Shown piece after piece: positions 18,767-27,506 of a DNA stretch of 64,000 bases. Position 1 is the first letter of the stretch; each line of letters starts with the position of its first letter. A model generated the notes under the pieces. The model worked only from the letters and a program-made list of their open reading frames with translations. It had not been told where the DNA came from and did no database searches. Location: contig CAJTTZ010000008.1 of the NCBI GenBank assembly GCA_910579505.1, forward strand, positions 1-64,000, read 5' to 3'. The translations under genes were made by a program, and so were the position numbers. The stretch comes from an uncultured Lachnospiraceae bacterium. Lineage in GTDB: Bacteria > Bacillota > Clostridia > Lachnospirales > Lachnospiraceae.

Positions 18767-19006
18767 TTAGAACAAAGTCAGGTTTAAAACAACTGCCAGT
18801 AACATGAACCCGACCGCAAGCCCCGTCGTGATCTTGACGAGCTTTCCCTCCATGGAACGGCCTTTGTTCTTACCCCAGTAGGTTTCAGCCGCGCCGCTGA
18901 TCGCGCCAAGACCGGCTGCCTTGCCCTCCTGCATCAGCACTAATACTACCAACGCTACGCATATTAAAATATAAATCACAGTCAGTATGATTCTCAGTAC
19001 ACCCAT
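18767..19006 (-). CDS. secG: preprotein translocase subunit SecG
   Basis: A 79-residue membrane protein of the SecYEG channel. Two transmembrane helices (about 4-24 and 56-78) flank a conserved loop 'MQEGKAAGLGAISGAAETYWGKNKG', the family hallmark. Length is typical. GGAGGA lies seven bases before the ATG. It heads the secG-rnr-smpB-ssrA cluster, with its own promoter at 19062-19090. Confidence 0.95.
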   Translation of the reverse strand: MGVLRIILTVIYILICVALVVLVLMQEGKAAGLGAISGAAETYWGKNKGRSMEGKLVKITTGLAVGFMLLAVVLNLTLF

Positions 19007-19061
19007 TTTTATCCTCCATTCCGAAAAAACCGAAACTGCTTCCTTTATTCAAGCAGATTTC

Positions 19062-19090
19062 ATAATACCACAGAACCCGGTATTGTGCAA
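19062..19090 (-). promoter_or_regulatory. promoter of secG
   Basis: Minus-strand -35 TTGCAC (19085-19090), 17-base spacer, -10 TATTAT (19062-19067). It lies directly after the stop of the LRR gene and about 55 bases before secG. Confidence 0.65.
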
Positions 19091-19100
19091 GCCTTAAATT

Positions 19101-20024
19101 TCACAGCGCAAACGCATCAAAAGCATCCTCCGTCCCATGCTGCTCCCCGTGGTATTTCATCAGGTACGCCTTCATCTCGGTGTGGTCCTGCCCCATATCC
19201 TCCATCATGGGCTGAAAGTTCTCCTTCGTGACGCCGCCGAGTTTTGTCAGAAACTGATAGTATCGCAGATCGTCCCCGTACTCCTCCAGCACCACCCGCC
19301 ATGTCTCCTCCGTCTCGCACCCCTTGATGTGGGATAGGAGATACTGTTCCAGCTTTTCGCGCACAGTCTGCGCAAGACCGTAGTCGTGCATCAGCCGCAG
19401 CATGGAAAGCCGCACTTTTTCACGCCTTCGCTGCTCCGTATAATAATCCAGATTGTTCTCCCTGCTGCCGTAATCCTCCTCCCCGCACAGCAGCATTTTC
19501 GAGAAGCCTTCCGCATCGCCCCTCCCCATCAGCGTCTGCATCCGCCCGTCCCACTGTGCGAGCCACTCTGCCGTACCCGCGCTCTCAAAATCAAACAGGT
19601 AAAAGGCGTCAAGCCTGCTCATCACCGCCGCCAGCAGAAAGGCCGTGTCCGCCGTTTTTTTCTCTTCCGCATCCGCCTCCTCATCCACGATCTGTTCCAG
19701 AAGAAAACAGTCCCTGAAAATCCCCTGTCCGATCTCCATACGGTGATAGGGCAGGATAACGCGCTGCAGTTTCGCGCAGTAGGCGAAAGCCCAGTCGTCG
19801 ATCCTTACGACTGACTCCGGCAGGGAAATCTCCTTCAACAGCTTATTGCTCAAGAATGCCTTCTTCCCGATACAGGTTACGGGACAGCCGCCTGCCACAG
19901 GCGGCACGGCGATCTCTGTATCCTTCCCCCGGTATCCCGTAATCTCCGCCGCCTCCCCGTCCGTCTTATACGACAGGACGCCCTGCGGCATATTCAGTTC
20001 CCCATATTTTATCTTTCTTTCCAT
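19101..20024 (-). CDS. leucine-rich-repeat protein of the VWA/MoxR operon
   Basis: A protein of about 307 residues. The N-terminal ~120 residues hold BspA-type LRR_5 repeats (GKKAFLSNKLLKEISLPESVVRIDDWAFAYCAKLQRVILP). The remaining ~190 residues are alpha-helical, acidic and without a family I recognise, containing stretches such as DYGLAQTVREKLEQYLLSHIKG that look like ankyrin-like or TPR-like helices. There is no signal peptide, so it is cytoplasmic, unlike many BspA-type proteins. ATG 20024 or an in-frame TTG at 20036 could be the start; neither has a strong ribosome binding site, which suggests translational coupling to the ATPase gene ending at 20046. It probably acts as a substrate- or partner-binding subunit (inference). 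Confidence 0.75.
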   Translation of the reverse strand: MERKIKYGELNMPQGVLSYKTDGEAAEITGYRGKDTEIAVPPVAGGCPVTCIGKKAFLSNKLLKEISLPESVVRIDDWAFAYCAKLQRVILPYHRMEIGQGIFRDCFLLEQIVDEEADAEEKKTADTAFLLAAVMSRLDAFYLFDFESAGTAEWLAQWDGRMQTLMGRGDAEGFSKMLLCGEEDYGSRENNLDYYTEQRRREKVRLSMLRLMHDYGLAQTVREKLEQYLLSHIKGCETEETWRVVLEEYGDDLRYYQFLTKLGGVTKENFQPMMEDMGQDHTEMKAYLMKYHGEQHGTEDAFDAFAL

Positions 20025-20045
20025 CCCTTTACCCAAACCGTACGT

Positions 20046-21563
20046 TTATAGTTCCAGTTCCTCAATCCGTGCCGTAAGCTGCGCACCCCGCTCGGTGATC
20101 ATCAGCTCCTCGTTGTGCCTCTGATAGTCCTCGCATCCGTAAAGGCTGATAAATTTCGCGCAGTCTGCCTGGACCGTGCACTCCGTCACCAGAATCAGCA
20201 TCTCATTGCCGGAACCGAAAGTGTCCTCCACAAACTGAAAGAGAAAATGCAGCCGCTCCTTGACCCGCTCCGTGTCCTTTTTGTAGTCGGACACTTTCGC
20301 GTCAAACTGTTCTTTCACCCGCGCAAACCCAGCCGCGCCGTCCGCCGCCTCCGCAAGCCGCAGACTCTTCTCACAGGCGGAAAGAAAGCCCGCTATCGCC
20401 CTGTTCAGCCGCTTATCCCGCGCGGACAAAGCCCCTGCCTTCTGCAGGGATTCCATCGCTTTTTGCCTGCCCTGCGCCTGTTTTGCGGCAAGCGCCGAAA
20501 GTTCCTGCGCCGTCTCTCCCGCCTCCGCCTTTGCCTTCAAAGCCCTGAGAGGATTCATCAGTTCGCTCAGGATCTGGGATTCCAGCATATTTTCACGGAT
20601 GTCCTGCTGCATCCTGTCAATCAGCATCCCCATCAGAGAAAGCCGCTCGTCGAAATCCGCCTTTCTCGCCTTATCCTTCGCCTGTTCACTGACTAACCCG
20701 GTCAAAATCTCTTCCGCCTTGTAGTCGTTCCGATACTTCCGATACAAGTCATAATATGCCGTAAACTCCTTGACAATCCGCTCATTCCTCAGATACTGCC
20801 CGACAAAAGACTCCTCCACCGCGATCTGTTCTTCCTCATAGAGCGTCAGCATCTCGGAGAGGTCTTCCCAGCCTCTCGCCGTAATATAGCTTCTGCCCTT
20901 CACCGTAGTCTCCACCTGATAGAAATCTTCCTTTTTCATATCCAGATAGTTTAAAATCGCCGTATGCACGCCCCGCTCCCTCGCGTACTCCCGCCATACC
21001 GCATAGTCCGCCTCCACTTTCAGAATCTTCAGCCGGTCCAGCGTCACGATGTCAAACTCCCTCACCGACTTATTGTACTCCGGGGGGTTACCCGCCGTCA
21101 CGATCACCCATCCCTCCGGCACCTGATGCCTGCCGAAAGTCTTGTACTGTAAAAACTGCAGCATGGAGGGCGCCAACGTCTCCGACACACAGTTGATCTC
21201 ATCCAGAAACAGGATGCCCTCCCGGATGCCGCTTTCCGCCATCACATCGTAGACGGAGGCGATAATCTCGCTCATGGTATATTCCGACACGTCGTACGCC
21301 TTGCCCTCATACTCCTTATGCACAATAAAGGGAAGCCCCAGCGCAGACTGCCTCGTGTGGTGGGTCATGGAGTAGGACACCAGCGCGATCCCCAGCTCCT
21401 GCGCGATCTGCTCCATAATCGCCGTCTTGCCGATCCCCGGCGCACCGAGCAGAAAAATCGGGCGCTGCCTGACGACGGGAATCCGATACTCCCCCTCCTC
21501 ATCCTTCTTCAGATATATCCTGACTGTATCCTTGATATAATTCTTCGCATCCTTAATATTCAT
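20046..21563 (-). CDS. MoxR-like AAA+ ATPase
   Basis: A 505-residue AAA+ ATPase of the MoxR type. The Walker A motif is GAPGIGKT (near residues 40-47), Walker B is GILFLDEINC, and sensor 1 is ITAGNPPEYNKS-like 'VTAGNPPEYN'. The C-terminal half (about 300-505) is helical and coiled-coil-rich, longer than in a standard MoxR (about 320 residues). ATG 21563 is preferred, with AGGAG 11 nt upstream; the GTG at 21575 overlaps that site. It lies between a VWA-domain protein and an LRR protein. MoxR ATPases typically act with VWA partners to insert metals or remodel complexes; the target here is unknown. Confidence 0.85.
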   Translation of the reverse strand: MNIKDAKNYIKDTVRIYLKKDEEGEYRIPVVRQRPIFLLGAPGIGKTAIMEQIAQELGIALVSYSMTHHTRQSALGLPFIVHKEYEGKAYDVSEYTMSEIIASVYDVMAESGIREGILFLDEINCVSETLAPSMLQFLQYKTFGRHQVPEGWVIVTAGNPPEYNKSVREFDIVTLDRLKILKVEADYAVWREYARERGVHTAILNYLDMKKEDFYQVETTVKGRSYITARGWEDLSEMLTLYEEEQIAVEESFVGQYLRNERIVKEFTAYYDLYRKYRNDYKAEEILTGLVSEQAKDKARKADFDERLSLMGMLIDRMQQDIRENMLESQILSELMNPLRALKAKAEAGETAQELSALAAKQAQGRQKAMESLQKAGALSARDKRLNRAIAGFLSACEKSLRLAEAADGAAGFARVKEQFDAKVSDYKKDTERVKERLHFLFQFVEDTFGSGNEMLILVTECTVQADCAKFISLYGCEDYQRHNEELMITERGAQLTARIEELEL

Positions 21564-21644
21564 ATCGTTGTACACTCCTATACTTCCGTTTAATCAAGCA
21601 TTCAAAGCCCAGAACAGGCAGGCCCGTCTGGAGAATGCCGCATT

Positions 21645-22961
21645 TCAGACATCCTCCCGTGCGTCACTTAGTATTTCCTCTTCCTCGAGGACAAGCCTGA
21701 TCGCCCATGGCGGTACCTTCGGCGCATTTTCATCGTCGTGGAGGAACACAAACGCCACGTCGTAATCCGGCATCTGCTCCGGGTAAATCCCATACCCGTC
21801 GGTAAAGTAGATCATCCCTTTCAGCCGCGCAAGCTCCCCTTCCTCCCGCAGCTTTTCCACATAGGAAAACACCGGGCGAAAATCCGTGGAGCCAAAACCC
21901 GTCAGTTTCCCCCGCTCCATAAAACGGTCAAACTCTTCCCGCTCCGTAATCTTCACATCCTGCTGCACCTCGCTGTCGCACTGGATGATGTGCACATTGA
22001 TCTTCGTAAAAAAGCTTTCCGTATCCTGCATGATATGGTAGGTCTTTTGCAAAAAAGCCTGCACAGTCTCCCCCCTGCAGGAGGCGGAAGTGTCAATCGC
22101 AATCACGAAATCCCGGATTTTATTGCTGTCCTTGTACTCCAAAGGCTCCACCAGAGGCATATTGCCGTAGGTGTCCAGCCCGTAAGTGTAGTAAATATAG
22201 TCAAACTCGTCGTCGTTGACCTGTATGGACTCGCCCATGACCATGAATTTTTTCAGGAAACCCGCATAGTCGTAGCGCTCCCTTGTGGCCTCCTTCAGAT
22301 TCTCCTCTATGCTCTCCGCCCTATTCTTGTCACGGCTGAAGCTCTTTAAGTCCGCCTTGATGCGCTCGCTGATCTTTTGCCACTCGGCCTGGGACAGTTC
22401 CAGTTCCTCCCGCCTGTCCCAATAAATATGCTCGTCAAAGTGGCACAGCTTATGCCATTCCTCCACCGCCTTCCCGGACGGCTCCTCCACCCGGAAATGC
22501 CTGTAAATCTTCTCCGCCGTCAGACCTCCCGCCTGCTTTCCCAAAATCTCCAGACGATTCTTAAGCGTGTCGTCCGTCTGCAGACCGGTCAGATGCAGAT
22601 TGATGTCCAGAATCGTGTTCTCCACGGCAATATCGGTGGCCATATCCCAATACAGCCTGTTCAGCTTATCTGTCCCGCTGCTGTGGAAAAAGATACAGTG
22701 CAGGAGCGTGTGCAGATAAAGCCTCGCTGCGTAGTTCGGAGATATCTTATACTGCCTTAACAGCCTCACCGGGTCATAGAAAAGCGTGGCCCCGTCAAAC
22801 AGATGCGCTCCCGTCTGCTGCCTGCACGTAAGTTTCAACTTCGACAACGCCACATCCAGAAACCGCATATTGATCAGAAGGCCGTCATGGGCGAGGCCCA
22901 TAATCTCCTCCGCCAAACTCTCTATTTTCTGTTGTCTGTCAGAAGTTTCCTGTGCTCCCAC
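21645..22961 (-). CDS. VWA-domain protein with DUF2201-like N-terminus
   Basis: A 438-residue protein. The N-terminal region (about 10-150) resembles the DUF2201 putative-metallopeptidase-like fold, with an HTLLHCIFFH segment (His 84, 88 and 93) where related proteins carry a zinc motif. The C-terminal half is a von Willebrand factor A domain with an intact MIDAS start DTSAS (Asp290, Ser292, Ser294), binding a divalent metal, and later TDFRP and YFTDGYG. The start is GTG at 22961 behind AAAGGAGG. It is the first gene of an operon with the MoxR-type ATPase and the LRR protein. VWA/MoxR pairs work as a chaperone-like unit; the substrate is not evident. Confidence 0.85.
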   Translation of the reverse strand: MGAQETSDRQQKIESLAEEIMGLAHDGLLINMRFLDVALSKLKLTCRQQTGAHLFDGATLFYDPVRLLRQYKISPNYAARLYLHTLLHCIFFHSSGTDKLNRLYWDMATDIAVENTILDINLHLTGLQTDDTLKNRLEILGKQAGGLTAEKIYRHFRVEEPSGKAVEEWHKLCHFDEHIYWDRREELELSQAEWQKISERIKADLKSFSRDKNRAESIEENLKEATRERYDYAGFLKKFMVMGESIQVNDDEFDYIYYTYGLDTYGNMPLVEPLEYKDSNKIRDFVIAIDTSASCRGETVQAFLQKTYHIMQDTESFFTKINVHIIQCDSEVQQDVKITEREEFDRFMERGKLTGFGSTDFRPVFSYVEKLREEGELARLKGMIYFTDGYGIYPEQMPDYDVAFVFLHDDENAPKVPPWAIRLVLEEEEILSDAREDV

Positions 22962-22997
22962 GCCTCCTCCTTTCCCGGTGCCTGTCCTTTATCAACA

Positions 22998-23160
22998 TTA
23001 TGTAAACCTTCTTCGTCTCACCAATTCTTCTGCGGATTGACTTTATGTAAACCATAAATACATATACATCATAATTATTGGAATCCATCTGTTTCAATTT
23101 ATGTAAACTTTCAGTTTTCGCATATTATTCACATACCAGCATTTTATATATTATGTAAAC
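22998..23160. repeat. four direct copies of TTATGTAAAC
   Basis: Identical 10-base boxes TTATGTAAAC occur at 22998-23007, 23043-23052, 23099-23108 and 23151-23160, spaced 45, 56 and 52 bases. The first three are intergenic, flanking the promoter at 23068-23097; the last lies in the final codons of the traX-like gene. Regular same-strand copies next to a promoter suggest regulator binding sites. Confidence 0.6.
23068..23097 (-). promoter_or_regulatory. candidate promoter of the VWA/MoxR/LRR operon
   Basis: Minus-strand -35 TTGAAA (23092-23097), 18-base spacer, -10 TATGAT (23068-23073), about 105 bases before the GTG start. One TTATGTAAAC box abuts the -35 (upstream side) and another lies just past the expected start of transcription, so binding there could repress or activate. 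Confidence 0.5.
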
Positions 23161-23908
23161 TAAGTTTAATCAAATATAAAACAAGAAGATGCGCGGGATA
23201 AAAAAGATAGAAAAACCACTTAGAAAAATTTCTTCCCTTTTCCGCACGCTCACCATTGTATAATTTCAGAACCACCAGCGCCGCCGCAAGGACTCCCACC
23301 CCGGAAAGCGCAGCGTGGGCGACGGCATACAGTGTCCAGTCCCCCTGCTCCCCGAACATATAATTTTGTGTATTCAGCACCGCAAAAAGCAGATAAACCA
23401 CGCCGAAGCTCACCGCCTGCCCTCTTCGGTTCCCTGCATTCCTGCAAAGCAGAAATGTCAAAAGCGGCGCGATAATCGGCCAGTCACCGATCACCGTGGC
23501 TAATATCAGACAAAGCACGCATACCGCCTGCAAAAGAGGACTGCTCACGCGCTCCATCACCACAAGAATCAGGAAACAGCAAAACAGCGTATAGATCATA
23601 TTGAACCCGCGCTGTCCGAAAACAAGCTGAAAGGGCAGCTGTGATAAAACCGCAAATATAAACAGTCTAAATCCATACTTTGCCTTGGACCTGGTATGGG
23701 CATAGCCTTCCACCAAAAAATAACACATGACCGGCGCTGTAAAGAACCCGATATCCTCCAAAATCTCATAGAGCGGCATCCCTCTTGTAAAGAACACATG
23801 CCCGATGTGATTGAGAAGCATGGTCAGCATGGCCATATATTTGATTACATCACGGTTCAGTACCCGCAGCCCGCTTCCAGAAACCGTCTCCACCTTTTCT
23901 TCTATCAT
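23144..23908 (-). CDS. TraX-family membrane protein
   Basis: A 254-residue polytopic membrane protein with about seven to eight hydrophobic segments. It starts with the TraX-like 'LNRDVIKYMAMLTMLLNHIGHVF' and 'VMCYFLVEGYAHTRS', features of the family named for F-pilin N-acetylation but widespread on Bacillota chromosomes, where the function is mostly unknown. It ends with 'FFYLFYPAHLLVLYLIKL', also typical. No conjugation genes are nearby, so the pilin-acetylation role should not be assumed; acyl transfer to a surface component is possible. No clear operon partner: it lies downstream of the metallo-hydrolase with a 156-nt gap. Confidence 0.85.
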   Translation of the reverse strand: MIEEKVETVSGSGLRVLNRDVIKYMAMLTMLLNHIGHVFFTRGMPLYEILEDIGFFTAPVMCYFLVEGYAHTRSKAKYGFRLFIFAVLSQLPFQLVFGQRGFNMIYTLFCCFLILVVMERVSSPLLQAVCVLCLILATVIGDWPIIAPLLTFLLCRNAGNRRGQAVSFGVVYLLFAVLNTQNYMFGEQGDWTLYAVAHAALSGVGVLAAALVVLKLYNGERAEKGRNFSKWFFYLFYPAHLLVLYLIKLSLHNI

Positions 23909-24064
23909 TCCAATTCCCCGCCTCTATATGCCCGTTACGTTGAGATAGGCGATCCACAGTCCCTGCAGTCGCCCATCCTTCGTTACATCATATCTTCCTG
24001 CTTTCCATTTCAGAACATTTGCGCAACGTCCCTTTGCTGACAGCAGTTCCTTTCCTTTTCTCCG

Positions 24065-24697
24065 TCACTGCACGAAAGGATTATACATCTTCTCGTGCCC
24101 GATTGTCGTGGATTCCCCGTGCCCGGGATAAACTTTTGTCTCGTCCGGCAATACAAACAGCTTGCCCTTGACCGATCTGATCAGCGCGCACATGCTGCCC
24201 GTAGCCAGATCCGTCCTGCCCACCGATTCCTGAAAGAGCGTATCTCCTGCAACAAGTATCCCCGCCTCCTCAAAATAATAGCAGCAGCTCCCCACCGTAT
24301 GCCCCGGCGTAGCGATCAGCTTACAGGTTATATCCGCAATCGTAATCTCCTCATTCTCTCTCAGATATCTGTCCGGGATCACCGTGTAGGGACGTCCCAC
24401 CTGGTCGGAAACATTTGTCACCGCGTCCTCACAGAGCGGTTTTTCCTCCTCATAGGCATAAACCGGCGCGCCCGAAAGCTCACGCAGCCTGTTGCACCCC
24501 CAGATATGGTCAAAGTGGGCGTGTGTCAGAAGAATCCCCTTCACCTGAAAGCCCTTCTCCCGCAATGTCTCGTAAATATAGTCGCCCTTGTCAGCCGGGT
24601 CGAAAAAAATCACGTCCTTTGTGCCTTCCTTATATACAAAATAGCAGTTCGTCTGGCAGATGCCAAGCATCAGTCTCCCAATTTTTAAATCGGACAT
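24065..24697 (-). CDS. MBL-fold metallo-hydrolase (glyoxalase II-like)
   Basis: A 210-residue zinc hydrolase. The metal-binding motif LTHAHFDHIWG, the downstream His in TPGHTVGS, the Asp in VAGDTLF and the last His in VYPGHGESTTIG are all present, as in YcbL/glyoxalase II-type enzymes that cleave thioesters such as S-lactoylglutathione or relatives. The substrate in this organism is not shown. AAGGGAG lies 8 nt before the ATG. It follows rel by 35 nt, an arrangement conserved in Clostridia and Bacilli. Confidence 0.88.
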   Translation of the reverse strand: MSDLKIGRLMLGICQTNCYFVYKEGTKDVIFFDPADKGDYIYETLREKGFQVKGILLTHAHFDHIWGCNRLRELSGAPVYAYEEEKPLCEDAVTNVSDQVGRPYTVIPDRYLRENEEITIADITCKLIATPGHTVGSCCYYFEEAGILVAGDTLFQESVGRTDLATGSMCALIRSVKGKLFVLPDETKVYPGHGESTTIGHEKMYNPFVQ

Positions 24698-24732
24698 TTT
24701 CGATCTCCCTTATCGAAGTTCTTTTCGCTTTG

Positions 24733-27048
24733 TTAGCCGGTGGTTCTCTCGATATCTATAATGCTCTCAATGGTTCTGATCTTATCAATGATCCGCTGCA
24801 GTTCCTCTTTGCTGCCGACCTCAAAGCTGACCATGATAGTAGCCGTCCCCTGCTTGTTCACCCTCGTATTCAACGCCTGAATGTCAATCTCTTTCTCCGT
24901 GAGCGCGCGGGACACATCCGCCAGAAGACCGTTTCTGTTGTTGGCGTAAATACTGATTTCCACCAGATACTTCTCTCCGGCTGCCGCCCCTTCCGGCTGC
25001 TGCCACTCCGCGTCAATCAGGCGGTTTCTGTCGATCTCCGGCAGATTCAGCAGATTCACGCAGTCCGTCCGGTGAATGGAAATGCCCCTTCCCCTTGTGA
25101 CAAACCCCACGATCTCGTCGCCGGGCACCGGACTGCAGCATTTGGAGAAACGGACCGCCACATCATGAATCCCCTTCACCACGATAGCGCTGGTGTTCTT
25201 TCCCGGTTTTGCACGGTTGATGCGGACACTCTCCTCAATCTCCGCCATCACCTCGGCGTCGGTCATCTCCCGTTTATGGTCCTTTTCATAAAGTTCCTGC
25301 ATACGGTTGATGATCTGCCCTTCCTTGAGGGCGCCGTGCCCGACTGCCGCAAGCACCGATTCCCAGTTCTGGAACCCGTATTTCTTGATAACAGCCTCCT
25401 CATACTGAGGCGTCAGGACATCCGCGGTATTGATCGCTTTTGCCTTACAGTAAGCCTGGATCAGCTCGCGGCCTTTGATGATATTGTCCTCTTTCAGTTC
25501 GTTTTTAAACCATTGGTTGATTTTGTTTTTGGCCTGTGTGCTCTTTACCACGTTCAGCCAGTCGCGGCTCGGCCCCTTGGAGTTCTGGGAAGTCATAATC
25601 TCCACCCGGTCGCCGTTTTTGATCTCATAGTCTATCGTCACAAGCTTGCCGTTGACCCGCGCGCCGATCATCTTATTTCCCACCGCACTGTGCACGCTGT
25701 AGGCAAAATCAATGGGCGTGGAACCCGCCGGAAGGCTTTTCACATCCCCTGTGGGCGTAAAGCAGAATACCGTGTCGGCAAAAAGATTTAAGTCGTCCTT
25801 TAACAGATTCATAAACTCTTTATTGTCCGTCAGGTCCTGCTGCCATTCCAGAATCTGGCGCAGCCAGACAAGCTTCTCTTCCTCCTGCGTCTCCACCTTC
25901 TTCCCGTCGGAAGCCTCTTTGTATTTCCAGTGGGCCGCAATACCGTACTCCGCCGCCTTGTGCATCTCATAGGTGCGGATCTGAATCTCGAAAGGCTGTC
26001 CACTGGCGCCGATCAGCGTGGTATGGAGGGACTGGTACATATTCGACTTCGGCATGGCGATATAATCCTTGAAACGGCCCGGAATCGGCTTATACATCTC
26101 ATGGATCACACCCAGCGCGGCATAACAGTCCTTCACTGAGTCCACAATGATACGCACCGCAAACAGATCATAGATCTGGTCTATGGACTTATTCTGGTTC
26201 TTCATCTTCTTATAAATGCTGAAAAAATGCTTGATGCGTCCGTCGATCTGGGATTTGATACCCGCATTTTTAATATGCACGCTGACCTCGTCCACAATAG
26301 CCTGAATATAACGCTCCCGCTCGCTCTTCCTGACGGCAATTTTATCCACCAGATCATAATAAGCTTCGGGTTCCAAATATTTTAATGACAAATCGTCTAA
26401 TTCCACCTTAATCTTTGAAATGCCCAAACGCTGGGCAATGGGAGAATAAATGTCGAGCGTCTCCCTCGCAATCTCCTGCTGCTTCTCCGGCCGCATATGC
26501 TGCAATGTCCGCATATTGTGCAGGCGGTCCGCCAGCTTAATCAGTATGACACGGATATCCCTCGCCATGGCAAGGAACATTTTACGCAGATTCTCCGCCT
26601 GCCTCTCCAGCTTCTCCGTGTCCTTATCGTAATTTCCGTGTTCACCATGAAAATTCAGCTTATCCAGCTTCGTGACGCCGTCCACCAGATGCGCCACGTC
26701 TTTTCCGAACTGTTCGCTGATCTCCTCGTCCGTCATAATGGTGTCTTCCACCACATCATGCAAAAGCCCCGCAACAATCGTCTCCTTATCCAGCTCCAGG
26801 TCCGCAAGAATAATAGCCACATACAGCGGATGGATAATATAGGGTTCCCCGGACTTTCGCGCCTGTCCCTTATGGGCGTCAGACGCAACCTGATAGGCCT
26901 TTTCGATCAGACTAATATCCGTCGAAGGGTGGTATTTGCGCACACGGGCAATAAGCTCCTCGTAAAGCTGCCCGGGAGTCTGAAATTCTTCTATGGATTC
27001 TATTCTGCCGTCGTCAAAAATCAGCTCAGTCTTTTCTTCTGTCGCCAT
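24733..27048 (-). CDS. rel: bifunctional (p)ppGpp synthase/hydrolase
   Basis: A 771-residue stringent-response enzyme of the Rel family. Order: HD hydrolase domain (about 45-200; HDVVEDT and LADRLHNMRTL motifs), RelA/SpoT synthase domain (about 240-355; RIKHFFSIYKKMKNQ and EIQIRTYEMHKAAEYGIAAHW), TGS (about 400-460; FCFTPTGDVKSLPAGSTPIDFAY), a helical/zinc-finger region with CCSPVPGD, and C-terminal ACT (about 690-770). Both catalytic halves look intact, so it should both make and hydrolyse (p)ppGpp on the ribosome during amino-acid starvation. Normal length. Transcribed from 27095-27123 with the metallo-hydrolase gene downstream. Confidence 0.96.
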   Translation of the reverse strand: MATEEKTELIFDDGRIESIEEFQTPGQLYEELIARVRKYHPSTDISLIEKAYQVASDAHKGQARKSGEPYIIHPLYVAIILADLELDKETIVAGLLHDVVEDTIMTDEEISEQFGKDVAHLVDGVTKLDKLNFHGEHGNYDKDTEKLERQAENLRKMFLAMARDIRVILIKLADRLHNMRTLQHMRPEKQQEIARETLDIYSPIAQRLGISKIKVELDDLSLKYLEPEAYYDLVDKIAVRKSERERYIQAIVDEVSVHIKNAGIKSQIDGRIKHFFSIYKKMKNQNKSIDQIYDLFAVRIIVDSVKDCYAALGVIHEMYKPIPGRFKDYIAMPKSNMYQSLHTTLIGASGQPFEIQIRTYEMHKAAEYGIAAHWKYKEASDGKKVETQEEEKLVWLRQILEWQQDLTDNKEFMNLLKDDLNLFADTVFCFTPTGDVKSLPAGSTPIDFAYSVHSAVGNKMIGARVNGKLVTIDYEIKNGDRVEIMTSQNSKGPSRDWLNVVKSTQAKNKINQWFKNELKEDNIIKGRELIQAYCKAKAINTADVLTPQYEEAVIKKYGFQNWESVLAAVGHGALKEGQIINRMQELYEKDHKREMTDAEVMAEIEESVRINRAKPGKNTSAIVVKGIHDVAVRFSKCCSPVPGDEIVGFVTRGRGISIHRTDCVNLLNLPEIDRNRLIDAEWQQPEGAAAGEKYLVEISIYANNRNGLLADVSRALTEKEIDIQALNTRVNKQGTATIMVSFEVGSKEELQRIIDKIRTIESIIDIERTTG

Positions 27049-27094
27049 ACGTTCACCAATCCCTTATCGGATTACATAATATTACATACTAGCA

Positions 27095-27123
27095 ATTTTA
27101 CGCTATTCTCGTATTATTTGCAA
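27095..27123 (-). promoter_or_regulatory. promoter of rel
   Basis: Minus-strand -35 TTGCAA (27118-27123), 17-base spacer, -10 TAAAAT (27095-27100), about 45 bases before the ATG. Confidence 0.65.
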
Positions 27124-27155
27124 GAAAAATCAAAATATTTTACGAAACACTTCCT

Positions 27156-27275
27156 CTATTCTTCCTCACAGATTTCGCCTTGGAGCTGCCGTTCCAATAC
27201 CCGGTAAATCTTAAACACATCGGGAAAATCTATATAATATTGGTCCGAAAGAAAATATAACTGAGCCTGCTGCAT
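27156..27275 (-). CDS. very short ORF, possible gene remnant
   Basis: A 39-codon frame beginning MQQAQLYFLSDQYYIDFPD. The start loosely resembles N-termini of some small mobile toxin-like or hypothetical proteins of Bacillota, but the frame ends soon after. A TATAAT-like box lies upstream (minus strand, near 27297-27302); the ribosome binding site is weak. It may be a decayed end of a transferred gene next to the A+T-rich ATPase gene. The rest of 27276-27503 holds nothing else recognisable. Confidence 0.25.
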   Translation of the reverse strand: MQQAQLYFLSDQYYIDFPDVFKIYRVLERQLQGEICEEE

Positions 27276-27506
27276 AAAACATCCCATTTTAAAATATTAT
27301 AATACACAGCACAAATAACCATGTCAAATAAAATAACTTTCATTTTATGCCAGCTTTATAAATCAAATTCAGGTGACAGCGGCAGAACAAAACGAAGCGG
27401 AGGGCGGAAGAAATTTGATAGAAATATAAGCGAGATTGTGGTATTCTGTTAGCGGTACAAATCGGGATTTTCATATGACAAATTATGCATTTTAGGAGAA
27501 AACTTG

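Noticed and set aside
22998..23160. TTATGTAAAC copies as a CRISPR array
   Set aside because: Repeats are only 10 bases, too short for CRISPR, and one lies in a gene; no cas genes in the window.
23144..23908. TraX-like gene as evidence of a conjugative element
   Set aside because: No other transfer genes, integrase or attachment sites; chromosomal TraX homologues are common in Bacillota.
24415..25791. Long plus-strand open frame (458 codons) opposite rel
   Set aside because: It is the antisense shadow of the conserved rel gene, with no ribosome binding site and no recognisable domain.
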